Shown: positions 8,407-16,855 of the stretch, piece after piece | How the letters are laid out: the number at the start of each line of letters is the position of its first letter | How positions within the stretch are numbered: the stretch's first letter is position 1 | Source of the DNA: Bacillus_BA fengqiuensis | GTDB lineage: Bacteria > Bacillota > Bacilli > Bacillales > Bacillaceae_H | Length of the DNA: 64,000 bases | Direction: 5' to 3' (one strand) | Assembly (NCBI GenBank): GCA_030813035.1 | Contig: JAUSTV010000002.1 | Position numbers and translations under genes: made by a program | Notes under the pieces: model-generated | What the model was told of the DNA's origin: nothing | Database searches by the model: none | What the model saw: only the letters and a program-made list of their open reading frames with translations

Positions 8407-9936
8407 GTGCTCTCAAACCTTTTTAAGAAAAAAAGCAAAGTGAACCAATTAAAAGAGCAAAATGATCAAAATGTGGTCGCATCAATGGGCGAGCTCTTGC
8501 AGCAGCTAAAAGTGTCTGACGATTTTGTGGATTTTAATACCGGAAGCGGAAAGGAGCCGTTTTGGGTTGCCTATTTTACGACGTTGACAGACAGCGAGCT
8601 CATCCATGATTATATTTTACCGAATCTCGATGACAGCATCCGTTCGTTGGAAGAATTGAAAAAAAAGATTCCAATCGAACAGCTTATCGTGACGGATAAT
8701 ACGAATGAAGTAAAGCAGCGCTTGATGTCGGGCGGTGTGGTCATTCGCTTTCACGAGCATGATGAGTGCGTTCTTCTTGCCAGTGCCCCAAACACGAAAT
8801 TTCGCCAGGTTGGCTCTCCTGAAATCGAATTCAATGTCATTGGGCCGCAGGAAGCGTTTGTCGAGGCGCTGTCGCTCAACATCAATTTAATTCGAAAGCG
8901 CCTGCCGATTGATGACTTAAAGGTGAAAAATATCACAATTGGAAAAACTTCTAAAACCCAAGTCTCTGTCATGTATGTGCAAGGTGTGGCGAATGATGAA
9001 AACTTGCAGACGGTCATGCAGCGCTTGGCGGATATTTACTTTGATCAAATTTTGGACAGTTCATATTTGGAACAGATGATTCAGGATAATTCGAGGTCGC
9101 TGTTTCCGCAAATCGTGAATACGGAACGACCGGATCGGGTGGCAGCCGCTTTAGCGGAAGGGAAAATTGCCATTTTATCGGATGGTTCGCCCAATGCTTT
9201 AATTGCCCCAAGTACCATTACCGAATTTTTCGGTACGCTTGAGGATTATAACTTGAATTGGCTGATTGCGACAGCTTTCCGCTTAATCCGAGGTTTTGCC
9301 GTTGCGTTTTCTATTTTCGCAACACCCATTTATGTAGCCGTACTCACGTATCACTATGAAATTATTCCGAAAGATTTATTGCAGACGCTGATTTCATCGC
9401 GTACGGCCATTCCTTTTCCCCCCATTATCGAAGCCATTATCCTCGAGTTGTCGATTGAGCTGCTGAGGGAAGCCGGAGCCCGCTTGCCGACGAAAGTAGG
9501 TCAGACGCTCGGTATCGTGGGCGGGATTGTAATCGGACAGGCATCGGTGGAAGCGGGAATCACAAGCAATATTTTGCTCATCATCGTAGCGTTGGCCGCA
9601 CTGGCCTCCTTTACGACCCCAACGTATAAAATGGGGAATACGATTCGTTTGCTTCGCTTCCCGTTTTTAATCTTTGCTCAAATTCTGGGGCTCGTTGGGA
9701 TTATGATCTGTTCGTTGTTTGTACTGTCCCATTTAATGCGCCTTACTTCTCTCGGCCGTCCTTATTTAGAGCCGATTTATCCGCCGAGGCTAAAGGATTT
9801 GAAAGATTCGATTATCCGTCTCCCATTTACGACTTTTACGAATCGACCGGTCTTTTTGCAGACAGAAAGCAAGGAACGGTTTAAGCCTCAACAAAAGAAG
9901 CAAAAAGTCATTAACGATTTTACGGAAGATCCGTAA
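8407..9936 (+). CDS. Spore germination protein, GerA family (A subunit)
   Basis: 509 residues. A hydrophilic N-terminal region (about 1-290, including VMYVQGVAN and a DGSPNALIAPSTITEFF segment) is followed by about five membrane segments and a basic C-terminal tail. This is the A subunit of a GerA-type germinant receptor in the inner spore membrane, which with the B and C subunits recognises nutrients and starts germination. The GTG start at 8407 follows AAAGGAAG. It begins a three-gene operon with the usual A-B-C order. The receptor type (GerA, GerB, GerK or other) and its germinant cannot be told from sequence. Confidence 0.92.
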   Translation: MLSNLFKKKSKVNQLKEQNDQNVVASMGELLQQLKVSDDFVDFNTGSGKEPFWVAYFTTLTDSELIHDYILPNLDDSIRSLEELKKKIPIEQLIVTDNTNEVKQRLMSGGVVIRFHEHDECVLLASAPNTKFRQVGSPEIEFNVIGPQEAFVEALSLNINLIRKRLPIDDLKVKNITIGKTSKTQVSVMYVQGVANDENLQTVMQRLADIYFDQILDSSYLEQMIQDNSRSLFPQIVNTERPDRVAAALAEGKIAILSDGSPNALIAPSTITEFFGTLEDYNLNWLIATAFRLIRGFAVAFSIFATPIYVAVLTYHYEIIPKDLLQTLISSRTAIPFPPIIEAIILELSIELLREAGARLPTKVGQTLGIVGGIVIGQASVEAGITSNILLIIVALAALASFTTPTYKMGNTIRLLRFPFLIFAQILGLVGIMICSLFVLSHLMRLTSLGRPYLEPIYPPRLKDLKDSIIRLPFTTFTNRPVFLQTESKERFKPQQKKQKVINDFTEDP

Positions 9937-9963
9937 TGTTTGAATCAAGAAGGGGTTTTTTGC

Positions 9964-11058
9964 ATGAGCCAACAAGTGAAAGAAACATACAAAGTCGCTC
10001 CTTCTCTTGTCTTTTTCTTGGTAACGAGCGCTCAAGTGGGAGTAGGCATCCTTGGGTTTGAGCGTATTCTTGCCAAAGTAGCAGGATATGATGGATGGAT
10101 AGGGGTCATCGCTGGAGGAGCGATGGTCAACATTTCAATCTTCATCATGTATAAATTGTTAAAAGAGGGCCGGGGAAACCTTGTATACATTCATCAGACG
10201 TTATTTGGCAAATGGATTGGCAATGGCTTGAACATTGTACTGGCCCTTCATTTTTGGAATTCTGCTTATACGGTTCTCCGGACGTATATCGAAGTGATAC
10301 AAGTGTGGATGTTCCCAAGCCTTCCCTCTTGGTTTCCTGCTCTTTTTTTTCTGTTTTTAGCGTATTATATCATTTCGTCCGGTTTTCAGGTCATTACCGG
10401 AATCTGTTATTTCGGCGTAATTTTGCCGTTTTGGCTATTTATGACGCTAGTGTATCCACTGGAATATGCCCATTTCGATAATTTACTGCCGATGTTTACC
10501 CATTCGGTGAAAGAGCTGTGGGAGGCTACGATTTCCATGTCCCTTAGCTATATCGGGTATGAAACGCTTCTTATTTATTATCCATTTATCCAAAAACCTG
10601 AAAAATCCCATAAATATGCCCAGTTTGGCGCGTTGTTCACCACTTTTTTGTATTTGGTCGTATGCCTCGTTTCCTTTGCATTCTTCAGTGAAAAGCAATT
10701 ATTGGCAAGTGTTTGGCCGCATTTAACGATGACAAAGGTAGTGGAATTTACTTTTTTACAGCGTTTTGAGTACGTTCAAATCTCTTTTTGGCTGCTTGTT
10801 GTCATGCCGAATATTGTGCTGTTTTTTTGGGCGGCAAGCCGCATTGTGCGGGATGTAGCCAAAATCCACCAGCGTTTTCCCCTGATTGGGATGTTGTTGC
10901 TTTTTTTCGTTTATGTTTACTATGTCGATGATCGTGCCGAAATAGATATAGTCAACACATTTAATGGCAGATTCGGGTTTTATTTTATTTATGTCTATAT
11001 TCCATTCTTATATGTTGTACAAAAGATCGTGAAAAAGGTGAGGAGTGGAAAGCAATGA
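9964..11058 (+). CDS. Spore germination protein, GerB family (permease-like B subunit)
   Basis: 364 residues with about ten hydrophobic segments of the amino acid permease-like GerB family. The N-terminal SLVFFLVTSAQVGVGILGF and the following KVAGYDGWIGVIAGG are typical. The B subunit contributes the germinant-binding membrane part of the receptor. ATG 9964 is 7 bp after AGAAGGGG; the earlier TTG at 9940 lacks a ribosome binding site. It lies 27 bp after the A gene and overlaps the C gene by 4 bp, indicating translational coupling. Confidence 0.92.
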   Translation: MSQQVKETYKVAPSLVFFLVTSAQVGVGILGFERILAKVAGYDGWIGVIAGGAMVNISIFIMYKLLKEGRGNLVYIHQTLFGKWIGNGLNIVLALHFWNSAYTVLRTYIEVIQVWMFPSLPSWFPALFFLFLAYYIISSGFQVITGICYFGVILPFWLFMTLVYPLEYAHFDNLLPMFTHSVKELWEATISMSLSYIGYETLLIYYPFIQKPEKSHKYAQFGALFTTFLYLVVCLVSFAFFSEKQLLASVWPHLTMTKVVEFTFLQRFEYVQISFWLLVVMPNIVLFFWAASRIVRDVAKIHQRFPLIGMLLLFFVYVYYVDDRAEIDIVNTFNGRFGFYFIYVYIPFLYVVQKIVKKVRSGKQ

Positions 11059-12131
11059 GGCACCTAATTTTATTAGCAATCATGATGATGTTAACGGGCT
11101 GCGGGCTCGCAGCGAACATTTTGGATGATGTCGATTTGGTGCAAGGGATCGCCTATGATACGGCGAAGGGCAACCAGATTGAAGGGACTGCGATGATTCC
11201 CGTTTATTCAGAGCAGCAAACCGGCCAATTCGACGTTCACGCAGCAACGGGCCATACGAGCAAATATATCCGGTCAAAAGCTAGCGGTGAAGCCCCGAAA
11301 CCCATTGTCAGCGGCCAGCTTCGCGTGGCTTTGTTTAGTGAAAAATTAGCGGGAAAAGGAATTTCCGATATTGTCGATACGCTTTATCGCGACGCGTCGA
11401 TCGGCAATACGACACAGCTTGCGGTGGTAGAAGGAAAAGCGGCCGATTTTGTTAAGGAAAAGTATAATCCCAATACGAATCCGGCTATTTATATATCCAA
11501 TCTTCTAGAACAAAATATCAAAAATGAAAATGTACCAAAAAATAATCTCCATGTGTTTTTATACAAGTATTTTTCTGATGGAGGAGATCCGTATTTGCCT
11601 TTGCTGAGCCGCAATAAAAGCGAAGTCAAGATTATCGGGATGGCTCTGTTTAAAGGGGATCGATATATCGAAAAAATCTCTCTCGATGAAATGTTTGTTT
11701 TTAAAATGCTTGTGGAAGGGTATAAAAAAGGGGCATATGAGTTCAAATTGGAAGGCAAGAACTCATATGCCGTTGTCGAAAACATTATAGCGAAGACGGA
11801 CTATAAATTTAAAGGGAAAACGTCAAAGCCGGCACTTCATATCTCTATTGAAATGGATGGGCAAATTAAAGAGCTGACAGAACGTCAAAATTTACAGGAG
11901 AAAAAGGCGGTACGAAAAATCCAGGAAGATATGGAGAAATCAATGGAAAAACAGGGGCGGGCGATGATAAAGAAATTTCAGGAAATGGAAATCGATCCAT
12001 TCAGTATTGGAGAGCGCTATAAAAAGTTTAACCGTTATTCGACTAAAGAGGAATGGAAAAATATCTATAAAGATTTAGACGTGGATTTGCAAGTACAAGT
12101 CCATATTTTACAATCCGGGGTTGTGGAGTAG
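11055..12131 (+). CDS. Spore germination lipoprotein, GerC family
   Basis: 358 residues with a lipoprotein signal: a short hydrophobic stretch ending in the lipobox LTGC (Cys about residue 16). The body fits the Ger(x)C family, including DLVQGIAYD near the N-terminus, NLLEQNIKN in the middle and FQEMEIDPFSIGERYKK near the C-terminus. It is the lipid-anchored outer-face subunit of the germinant receptor. The ATGA overlap with the B gene and the shared direction complete the operon. No obvious terminator follows. Confidence 0.92.
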   Translation: MRHLILLAIMMMLTGCGLAANILDDVDLVQGIAYDTAKGNQIEGTAMIPVYSEQQTGQFDVHAATGHTSKYIRSKASGEAPKPIVSGQLRVALFSEKLAGKGISDIVDTLYRDASIGNTTQLAVVEGKAADFVKEKYNPNTNPAIYISNLLEQNIKNENVPKNNLHVFLYKYFSDGGDPYLPLLSRNKSEVKIIGMALFKGDRYIEKISLDEMFVFKMLVEGYKKGAYEFKLEGKNSYAVVENIIAKTDYKFKGKTSKPALHISIEMDGQIKELTERQNLQEKKAVRKIQEDMEKSMEKQGRAMIKKFQEMEIDPFSIGERYKKFNRYSTKEEWKNIYKDLDVDLQVQVHILQSGVVE

Positions 12132-12174
12132 GAGAGACTATACATATTTATGTTTGATAAAGGAAACTTCCATC

Positions 12175-12210
12175 GGCGGGGGTCCTACAGCCCGTTAATG
12201 CGGGATAAAG
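12175..12210. repeat. Short repeat GGGGTCYTAC.GCCCGTTAATGCGGGATAAA, copy 1
   Basis: GTCCTACAGCCCGTTAATG and the following CGGGATAAA recur inverted at 23922-23955. The core CCCGTTAATGCGGG is a small hairpin. Its role is unknown. Confidence 0.55.
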
Positions 12211-12246
12211 GGATGATCAGAGGGAAACGGGTAAGGGGGAATCAGC

Positions 12247-12999
12247 TTGAAGCCCATTCGAGTGATGATTGCGGATGATAATGAAGATTCAATTGAAATT
12301 ATTAAATATTTTATTCAGCCATTAGCTGAGTTTGAACTGATTGGAATATGTGAGGACGGTCAAGCGTTATTGGAAGAAGTCATGGTAAAAAGTCCCGATT
12401 TAGTATTAGTGGATATTAATATGCCGCAAATGAATGGCATGGATTGCATGAAAAAATGTTTAACGGTTAAACCGGATCTTAAATTTATTTTTATTACAGG
12501 ATATGACGAGTTCGCCGTCAAAGCCTTTGAATTAAGTGCCGTTGATTACATTGTAAAGCCTCTCGAAAAAACGAGACTTTATATTGCTTTGGAACGGGCA
12601 AAACAAGCTTGTAAACGCCTAAAATCAAAAGAAACGGAATCTGAAACTTCGGTGGAGATGAAACGGCTTCCTGTCAAGTTCAACGGCTCTATTTACTATG
12701 TACCGATTGAGGACATTATCTTTATTGAGAAATCAGGAAAGAAATGTTTTATTTATACGAAAGCCAAGGTGTATGAAACATACGAAAACATCGGTGATTT
12801 GTACAGCTATTTAACTGCTGAGGAATTTTTTCAAACGCATCGTTCGTATATCGTCAATTTTAAAAAAATCTCTCATATTACGCCCAAAAATGAAACGTAT
12901 CTTGTCTACTTTTTCGATGTTCAACAATATGCCCATATTTCAAAATTGAAAATTCAAGAAGTACAGCAAAAATTACAAAGCGTGAAAGAATATCGATAA
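12247..12999 (+). CDS. LytTR-family response regulator (orphan)
   Basis: 250 residues. The N-terminal receiver domain (1-120) shows the acidic pocket ADDNE, phosphoacceptor D in LVLVDINMPQ, T in FITGYD and K in IVKPL. The C-terminal LytTR DNA-binding domain (about 140-245) has DIIFIEKSGKKCFIYT and FFQTHRSYIVN. It should be phosphorylated by a sensor kinase and bind repeat-type promoters, but no kinase gene is adjacent. TTG is the start, with AAGGGGG 7 bp upstream. Targets are unknown. Confidence 0.88.
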   Translation: MKPIRVMIADDNEDSIEIIKYFIQPLAEFELIGICEDGQALLEEVMVKSPDLVLVDINMPQMNGMDCMKKCLTVKPDLKFIFITGYDEFAVKAFELSAVDYIVKPLEKTRLYIALERAKQACKRLKSKETESETSVEMKRLPVKFNGSIYYVPIEDIIFIEKSGKKCFIYTKAKVYETYENIGDLYSYLTAEEFFQTHRSYIVNFKKISHITPKNETYLVYFFDVQQYAHISKLKIQEVQQKLQSVKEYR

Positions 13000-13176
13000 C
13001 ATTTAACAAAAATAGCAATGTCGAGAAACTTTTGCGAATCACAGCCGTATACTTGTATGGATATGACAGTTTGTCCTATCTTTTTCTTTTGTGGTATAAG
13101 TAGAAAGAAGGATGCTGCCCATGAAAAATCATGCGGCAGAGCAGGAAGGACGAGTATAAGGTGGTGAATGAACATC

Positions 13177-13803
13177 ATGGAACAATTGATTTTGGAGTTT
13201 GTTCAATTTTTAAAAGGACTCTCCTATTTAGGGATTGTCATTGCTCTTTCATTTGAATTTGTCCCCGCAGAGCTTGTTTTACCGCTTGCTGGGTATTGGG
13301 TATATGAAGGCGACATGAATCTATGGCTTGTGGTGCTGGCGGGTACCGTCGGAGGAACATTTGGACCGTTGACATTATACTTTTTGGGAAGATGGGGCGG
13401 AAGACCATTTTTGGAGAAATACGGGAAATATTTCTTTATTAAAGAAAAGCAGCTGGATGCGGCCGATCATTTTTTTCAACGCCATGGAGCGATTGTGGCG
13501 TTTTCAGCCAGATTTTTGCCAGGGCTTCGCACCATTATTTCGATTCCGTGCGGCATGGCCAAAATGAATCCATGGACGTTTAGCATTTATACATTTGTTG
13601 CTATGTTTCCCATTACCTTTTTGTATGTCTACCTAGGATATAAACTTGGTCCCCGCTGGGAAGATGTAGGCCATCTGGCCGATCAATACACCCTTCCGAT
13701 TTTAGCGGGTATGGTTTTATTTATCATTTCGTACGTTCTTTTAAAGAAACGAAAAAAAACCTTCAGTTATTCTATAAAAGAATTTACGATGAAAAAACGT
13801 TGA
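13177..13803 (+). CDS. DedA-family membrane protein
   Basis: 208 residues with the SNARE-associated/VTT domain of DedA proteins: an N-terminal EFVPAELVLPLAG motif, GGTFGPLTLYFLGRWGGR, and FSARFLPGLRTIISIPCGMAKM, with C-terminal membrane spans and a basic tail. The family includes flippases for undecaprenyl phosphate or phosphatidylethanolamine; the lipid handled here is not known. ATG 13177 is 9 bp from a near-perfect AAGGTGGTGA, whereas ATG 13168 abuts it directly. The gene is followed by the Mn-riboswitch unit. Confidence 0.88.
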   Translation: MEQLILEFVQFLKGLSYLGIVIALSFEFVPAELVLPLAGYWVYEGDMNLWLVVLAGTVGGTFGPLTLYFLGRWGGRPFLEKYGKYFFIKEKQLDAADHFFQRHGAIVAFSARFLPGLRTIISIPCGMAKMNPWTFSIYTFVAMFPITFLYVYLGYKLGPRWEDVGHLADQYTLPILAGMVLFIISYVLLKKRKKTFSYSIKEFTMKKR

Positions 13804-13875
13804 GCAATTCGTCTATTGACACATATGAATGGGTTGAGTACAATCGAATTATCAACTATATATTTTTCTTCCACG

Positions 13876-13975
13876 TGAAGGGGAGTAGCGTCAGGGGAAC
13901 CTGAAACAAAGTCGTCATTTCATGGATTAATATCCATCGGCTTTGTTGGCATAACGAATGCTTAGCGAGACCTTT
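13876..13975 (+). ncRNA. yybP-ykoY manganese riboswitch
   Basis: GGGGAGTAGCGTCAGGG, AACAAAGTCGTCATTTC, GGCTTTGTTGGCATAACGAA and GCTTAGCGAGACC are the conserved blocks of the Mn2+-sensing yybP-ykoY aptamer, in order. It lies directly before a terminator and a terC-family gene, as for B. subtilis ykoY. Mn2+ binding would favour readthrough. Confidence 0.93.
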
Positions 13976-14000
13976 GCCATTTATGGCAAAGGTCTTTTTG
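13968..14000 (+). terminator. Terminator of the manganese riboswitch
   Basis: AGACCTTTGCC pairs with GGCAAAGGTCT and is followed by TTTTTG. The 5' arm overlaps the 3' end of the aptamer, so the two structures exclude each other. Confidence 0.88.
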
Positions 14001-14059
14001 TGTTTTCCAAGAACATTTTGGGTAAAGGAATAGCAAAAAAAGAAAGAGAGAGGAGATCA

Positions 14060-14869
14060 ATGATGGAAGTATCCTTGTTGCTTGAATATGGGTGGGTTTT
14101 GCTCGTTCTCATTGCGTTGGAGGGCATTTTAGCGGCCGATAACGCTCTCGTTATGGCCATTATGGTGAAACATTTGCCGGAGGAGCAACGTAAAAAAGCG
14201 TTGTTTTATGGATTGGCAGGAGCGTTTATCTTCCGCTTCGGTTCATTATTTCTTATCTCGTTTCTCGTCGATGTATGGCAGATGCAGGCGATCGGTGCAG
14301 CGTACTTGCTGTTTATTTCGATTAATCACCTTGTGAAACATTATGCGAAGAAAAATCGCCCTGCCAAAAAGGAAAAGCCGAAAAAAGAATCCGGCTTTTG
14401 GGCAACGGTCATAAAAGTTGAATTGGCAGATATTGCGTTTGCCATCGATTCCATTTTAGCAGCTGTGGCTCTAGCGGTAACACTCCCAACCACTACGCTT
14501 CCGACCATCGGAGGATTGGACGGCGGACAATTCCTTGTTATTTTCGCTGGCGGGCTGATCGGTTTAATCATTATGCGCTTTGCGGCCAATATGTTTGTGC
14601 AGCTTTTACAAAAGCGCCCTGGACTAGAAGCAGCCGCTTTCTTAATTGTCGGATGGGTAGGGGTGAAGCTCGCGGTTCATACGCTCGCACACCCGGAACT
14701 TGCGGTCATTGACCATCACTTCCCTGAATCCGGTTTATGGAAAGGCATCTTCTGGGCAGTGTTATTGGCCATTGGGGCTGGAGGCTGGTTCTTATCAAAA
14801 GAACAAAAAGGAAAAACAGAAGAACAAGAGCGTGAGCAAAACGCATTGAAGAAAGCGGAGAATCACTAA
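14060..14869 (+). CDS. ykoY: TerC-family membrane protein, probable Mn2+ exporter
   Basis: 269 residues with the TerC pattern: LEGILAADNALVMAIMVKHLP (metal-site acidic residue in a membrane segment), an internal lysine-rich loop (KKNRPAKKEKPKKE), and EL.DIAFAIDSILAAVAL. B. subtilis YkoY (MeeY) works with the secretion machinery to load Mn into exported proteins and relieves Mn stress. The start is ATG 14060 after AGAGAGGAG; a longer in-frame opening from 13958 runs through the riboswitch terminator and is not credible. The acidic/basic C-terminal tail is cytoplasmic. Control by the upstream Mn riboswitch is strongly implied. Confidence 0.92.
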   Translation: MMEVSLLLEYGWVLLVLIALEGILAADNALVMAIMVKHLPEEQRKKALFYGLAGAFIFRFGSLFLISFLVDVWQMQAIGAAYLLFISINHLVKHYAKKNRPAKKEKPKKESGFWATVIKVELADIAFAIDSILAAVALAVTLPTTTLPTIGGLDGGQFLVIFAGGLIGLIIMRFAANMFVQLLQKRPGLEAAAFLIVGWVGVKLAVHTLAHPELAVIDHHFPESGLWKGIFWAVLLAIGAGGWFLSKEQKGKTEEQEREQNALKKAENH

Positions 14870-15060
14870 GAAAAGCGAAGGCTCCTCGATTAAAGAAGGC
14901 CGACTAAGGTCGCCACGTTAATCACCAACGTCGGCATGACTCACATCCTATGAGCCCAAGGAAATAGGGATTGACCCAGAAGGCGCTTTTTGCCTTATGA
15001 GGGCAATCATCTTTTCCCGTGCTGAGCTAGGAGCCGGAGCTGGACAACTAAGAAAAGCGG
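14870..15060. repeat. Interspersed repeat of the AAGAAAAGCG-bounded family, copy 2
   Basis: Bounded by AAGAAAAGCG at both ends. It carries GAAGGCCGACTAAGGTCG, AGAAGGCGCTTTTTGCCTTA and GCTAGGAGCCGGAGCTGGAC, which match 6929-7100 inverted. It is non-coding. A weak inverted repeat (AAAAAGAACCG..CGGTTTTTTAA, 15066-15124) follows and may end the terC transcript. Confidence 0.75.
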
Positions 15061-15183
15061 AAATAAAAAGAACCGTCATGGAAAACCCGGCAGGCAATCA
15101 AGGGTTGTCCAGGCGGTTTTTTAAGATCCGTAATGACCATACCAATATGTGGTATATAATTCCATTTATTTTTTTTGAAAAGA

Positions 15184-15212
15184 GCCCCCGTAAATCTTTT
15201 TGCCATCCCGTA
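15184..15212 (+). promoter_or_regulatory. Possible SigI-type promoter of the repeat-rich secreted protein
   Basis: CCCCCG followed about 19 bp later by CGTAC resembles the CCCC and CGWA elements described for SigI promoters. The gene sits directly upstream of sigI. The spacing is approximate, so this is tentative. Confidence 0.25.
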
Positions 15213-15282
15213 CAAGTATAGGGAAGTGAATAAAGGTTAGCGCTAACATTCATGACCATTACTTGAACTGGAGGAAGTTACA

Positions 15283-16494
15283 TTGAAAAAGAAAACATTA
15301 GCAAGCTCATTAGCCTTTGTATTGGCAGCATCACCTTTTGCGGGGATTTCAACATATGCAGAGGAGAATACATATGAACCAAAGACTGTCGAAGTGACGA
15401 CAGCAGACGGCAAAACGATTGAAACGGAAGTCGTTACAACGGAAACGGCAACAGAGAAAACAGCTGCCGAAGAAGCAGCAGATAAGAGCACAGATGCTAA
15501 AGAAGAGGCAGTATCACCTTCTTTAGTCCCTGGTGATTTCTTTTATTTCGTAAAAACAGTGATGGAAAAAATCCAATTGGTCATTACAGCAGACGATGCC
15601 AAAGAAGCTAAGCTTTTAGTGGAATTTGCTGCAGAGCGTATCGCTGAAGCAGAAGCATTAATGGAAGATGGAAAAGAGACAGAAGCTGTTGAACTATTAA
15701 CAAAAGCGTTAGAGCGAATGGAAGAAGCACAAGCCGCAGCAGAGTCAACAGATGAAGAAAAGGAAGAAGTAACTGAAGAAAAAACTGAAGACACTCAAGA
15801 AGTTACTGAAGAAGATAAAGCAACTGAAGAAACAACAGAGACAACAGAACTTGAAAAAAACATTGCCCAAAACATTGTGGCTTTAAAAGTTGCAATGAAA
15901 AACGTAACAAACGAAACAGCGCAAAGATCTTTGGACAAAAATATTAAAAAAGCACAGGCGAAACTTGAAGCAAAATTAGCTCGCTTTGCTGAATTGGAAG
16001 AAGAGCAGGCACAATTAAAAGCAGAAATTGAAGAAATTTTGGGTACTCTTAATGAAGAGACAGAAGAAGCTGCAGTGAAAGAAACAACAACGACTGTAGA
16101 GGAAGAAACAGCAGCGAAAGAGGATAATGAAAACGAAGCGGAAGAAGCAGAAGTAAAAGAAGAGACAAACGTGGTTCCTGTTGTTGCTCCAACTGTGACA
16201 ACCGAAGCAAAACAAGCGGCTAAAGCGGAAGTAAAGCAACTGCGTGAAGAAAAGAAAGCGGAAGTAAAGCAACTACGTGAAGAAAAGAAAGCAGAAGTAA
16301 AGGAATTGCGCGAAGAAAAGAAAGCAGAAGTGAAACAAGTACGTACAGAGGCAAAAGCTGAAGCGAAACAAGCACATCAAGCAGCAAAGACAGAAGTGAA
16401 ACAAGCACATCAAGCAGCAAAGACAGAAGTGAAACAAGCGCAACAAGCAGCAAAAGCGGAAGTGAAGCAAGAAAATAAAGCAGATAAACAATAA
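15283..16494 (+). CDS. Secreted DUF5667-like protein with C-terminal 11-residue repeats
   Basis: 403 residues, TTG start after GGAGG. A Sec signal peptide (KKKTLASSLAFVLAASPFAG, likely cleavage at TYA-EE) is followed by a Thr/Glu-rich spacer, then a DUF5667-like helical domain (about 75-150; VPGDFFYFVKTVMEKIQLV). Acidic coiled-coil segments come next. The last 90 residues are eight tandem 11-mers of the type AEVKQLREEKK, turning into TEVKQAHQAAK. The protein is exported and may be cell-wall associated or released; function is unknown. Strong codon bias and its position beside sigI-rsgI suggest a stress or envelope role, but that is inference. Confidence 0.8.
   Translation: MKKKTLASSLAFVLAASPFAGISTYAEENTYEPKTVEVTTADGKTIETEVVTTETATEKTAAEEAADKSTDAKEEAVSPSLVPGDFFYFVKTVMEKIQLVITADDAKEAKLLVEFAAERIAEAEALMEDGKETEAVELLTKALERMEEAQAAAESTDEEKEEVTEEKTEDTQEVTEEDKATEETTETTELEKNIAQNIVALKVAMKNVTNETAQRSLDKNIKKAQAKLEAKLARFAELEEEQAQLKAEIEEILGTLNEETEEAAVKETTTTVEEETAAKEDNENEAEEAEVKEETNVVPVVAPTVTTEAKQAAKAEVKQLREEKKAEVKQLREEKKAEVKELREEKKAEVKQVRTEAKAEAKQAHQAAKTEVKQAHQAAKTEVKQAQQAAKAEVKQENKADKQ
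16225..16488 (+). repeat. Eight 33-bp tandem repeats encoding 11-residue units
   Basis: The segment divides exactly into 8 x 33 bp, each coding one unit: two AEVKQLREEKK copies, AEVKELREEKK, AEVKQVRTEAK, AEAKQAHQAAK, TEVKQAHQAAK, TEVKQAQQAAK and AEVKQENKADK. Neighbouring units are nearly identical in DNA, suggesting recent expansion. Confidence 0.9.
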
Positions 16495-16545
16495 GAATGA
16501 AGCAAGCAGGAGTGTTCTGAAGCGAAACATTCGTTTTAGAACAGA

Positions 16546-16630
16546 GGAGGGGTCAAAAGGGAAAAAAGCCCTTTTGACCCCTTCTACTGAAAGGCTCCGT
16601 CATGAAAATCGATATGGGGCCTTTCAGTAA
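16546..16630 (+). repeat. Composite two-hairpin repeat, copy B (terminator)
   Basis: Hairpin 1 pairs AGGGGTCAAAAGGG with CCCTTTTGACCCCT (16548-16582). Hairpin 2 pairs CTGAAAGGCTCC with GGGGCCTTTCAG (16587-16627), followed by TAAG. It lies about 50 bp after the repeat-protein gene and has the same design as the other copies. The stretch 16631-16755 shows nothing else. Confidence 0.75.
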
Positions 16631-16756
16631 GAACCAGCTTGATTTATCAGAGGCTTATGGGGCAGTTTCATTTGGATTTTACCGTTCGTTAAAGTGGAGA
16701 AGATGCTATTCATCTCCCTGTTTTTTTAGTGTAAGAGGAATCATACTTGGGAATCA

Positions 16757-16786
16757 TGGTCAAACTTAGGGGATTTGCGTTATAAT
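16757..16786 (+). promoter_or_regulatory. SigA-type promoter upstream of sigI
   Basis: TGGTCA, 18 bp, then a perfect TATAAT (16781-16786), about 70 bp upstream of the sigI start. Confidence 0.5.
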
Positions 16787-16788
16787 GA

Positions 16789-16817
16789 ATAGTCGCCAAA
16801 GAAAGGTGGCTATTTTT
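16789..16817 (+). terminator. Short leader hairpin with U-run before sigI
   Basis: TAGTCGCC pairs with GGTGGCTA (G-U pairs allowed) and is followed by TTTTTT. It begins within a few bases of the predicted transcription start, so it would be a very early attenuator or the terminator of upstream readthrough. Confidence 0.45.
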
Positions 16818-16855
16818 TCATCCTAGTACACCCGTAAAAACGACAGGTGGAACGA

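Noticed and set aside
13958..14059. N-terminal extension of the TerC-family protein from 13958
   Set aside because: It would be translated through the Mn riboswitch terminator, lacks a ribosome binding site, and ATG 14060 has AGAGAGGAG upstream and begins the conserved part.
16225..16488. CRISPR array
   Set aside because: The 33-bp periodic repeat is in frame inside a coding sequence, has no spacers, and encodes 11-residue protein units.
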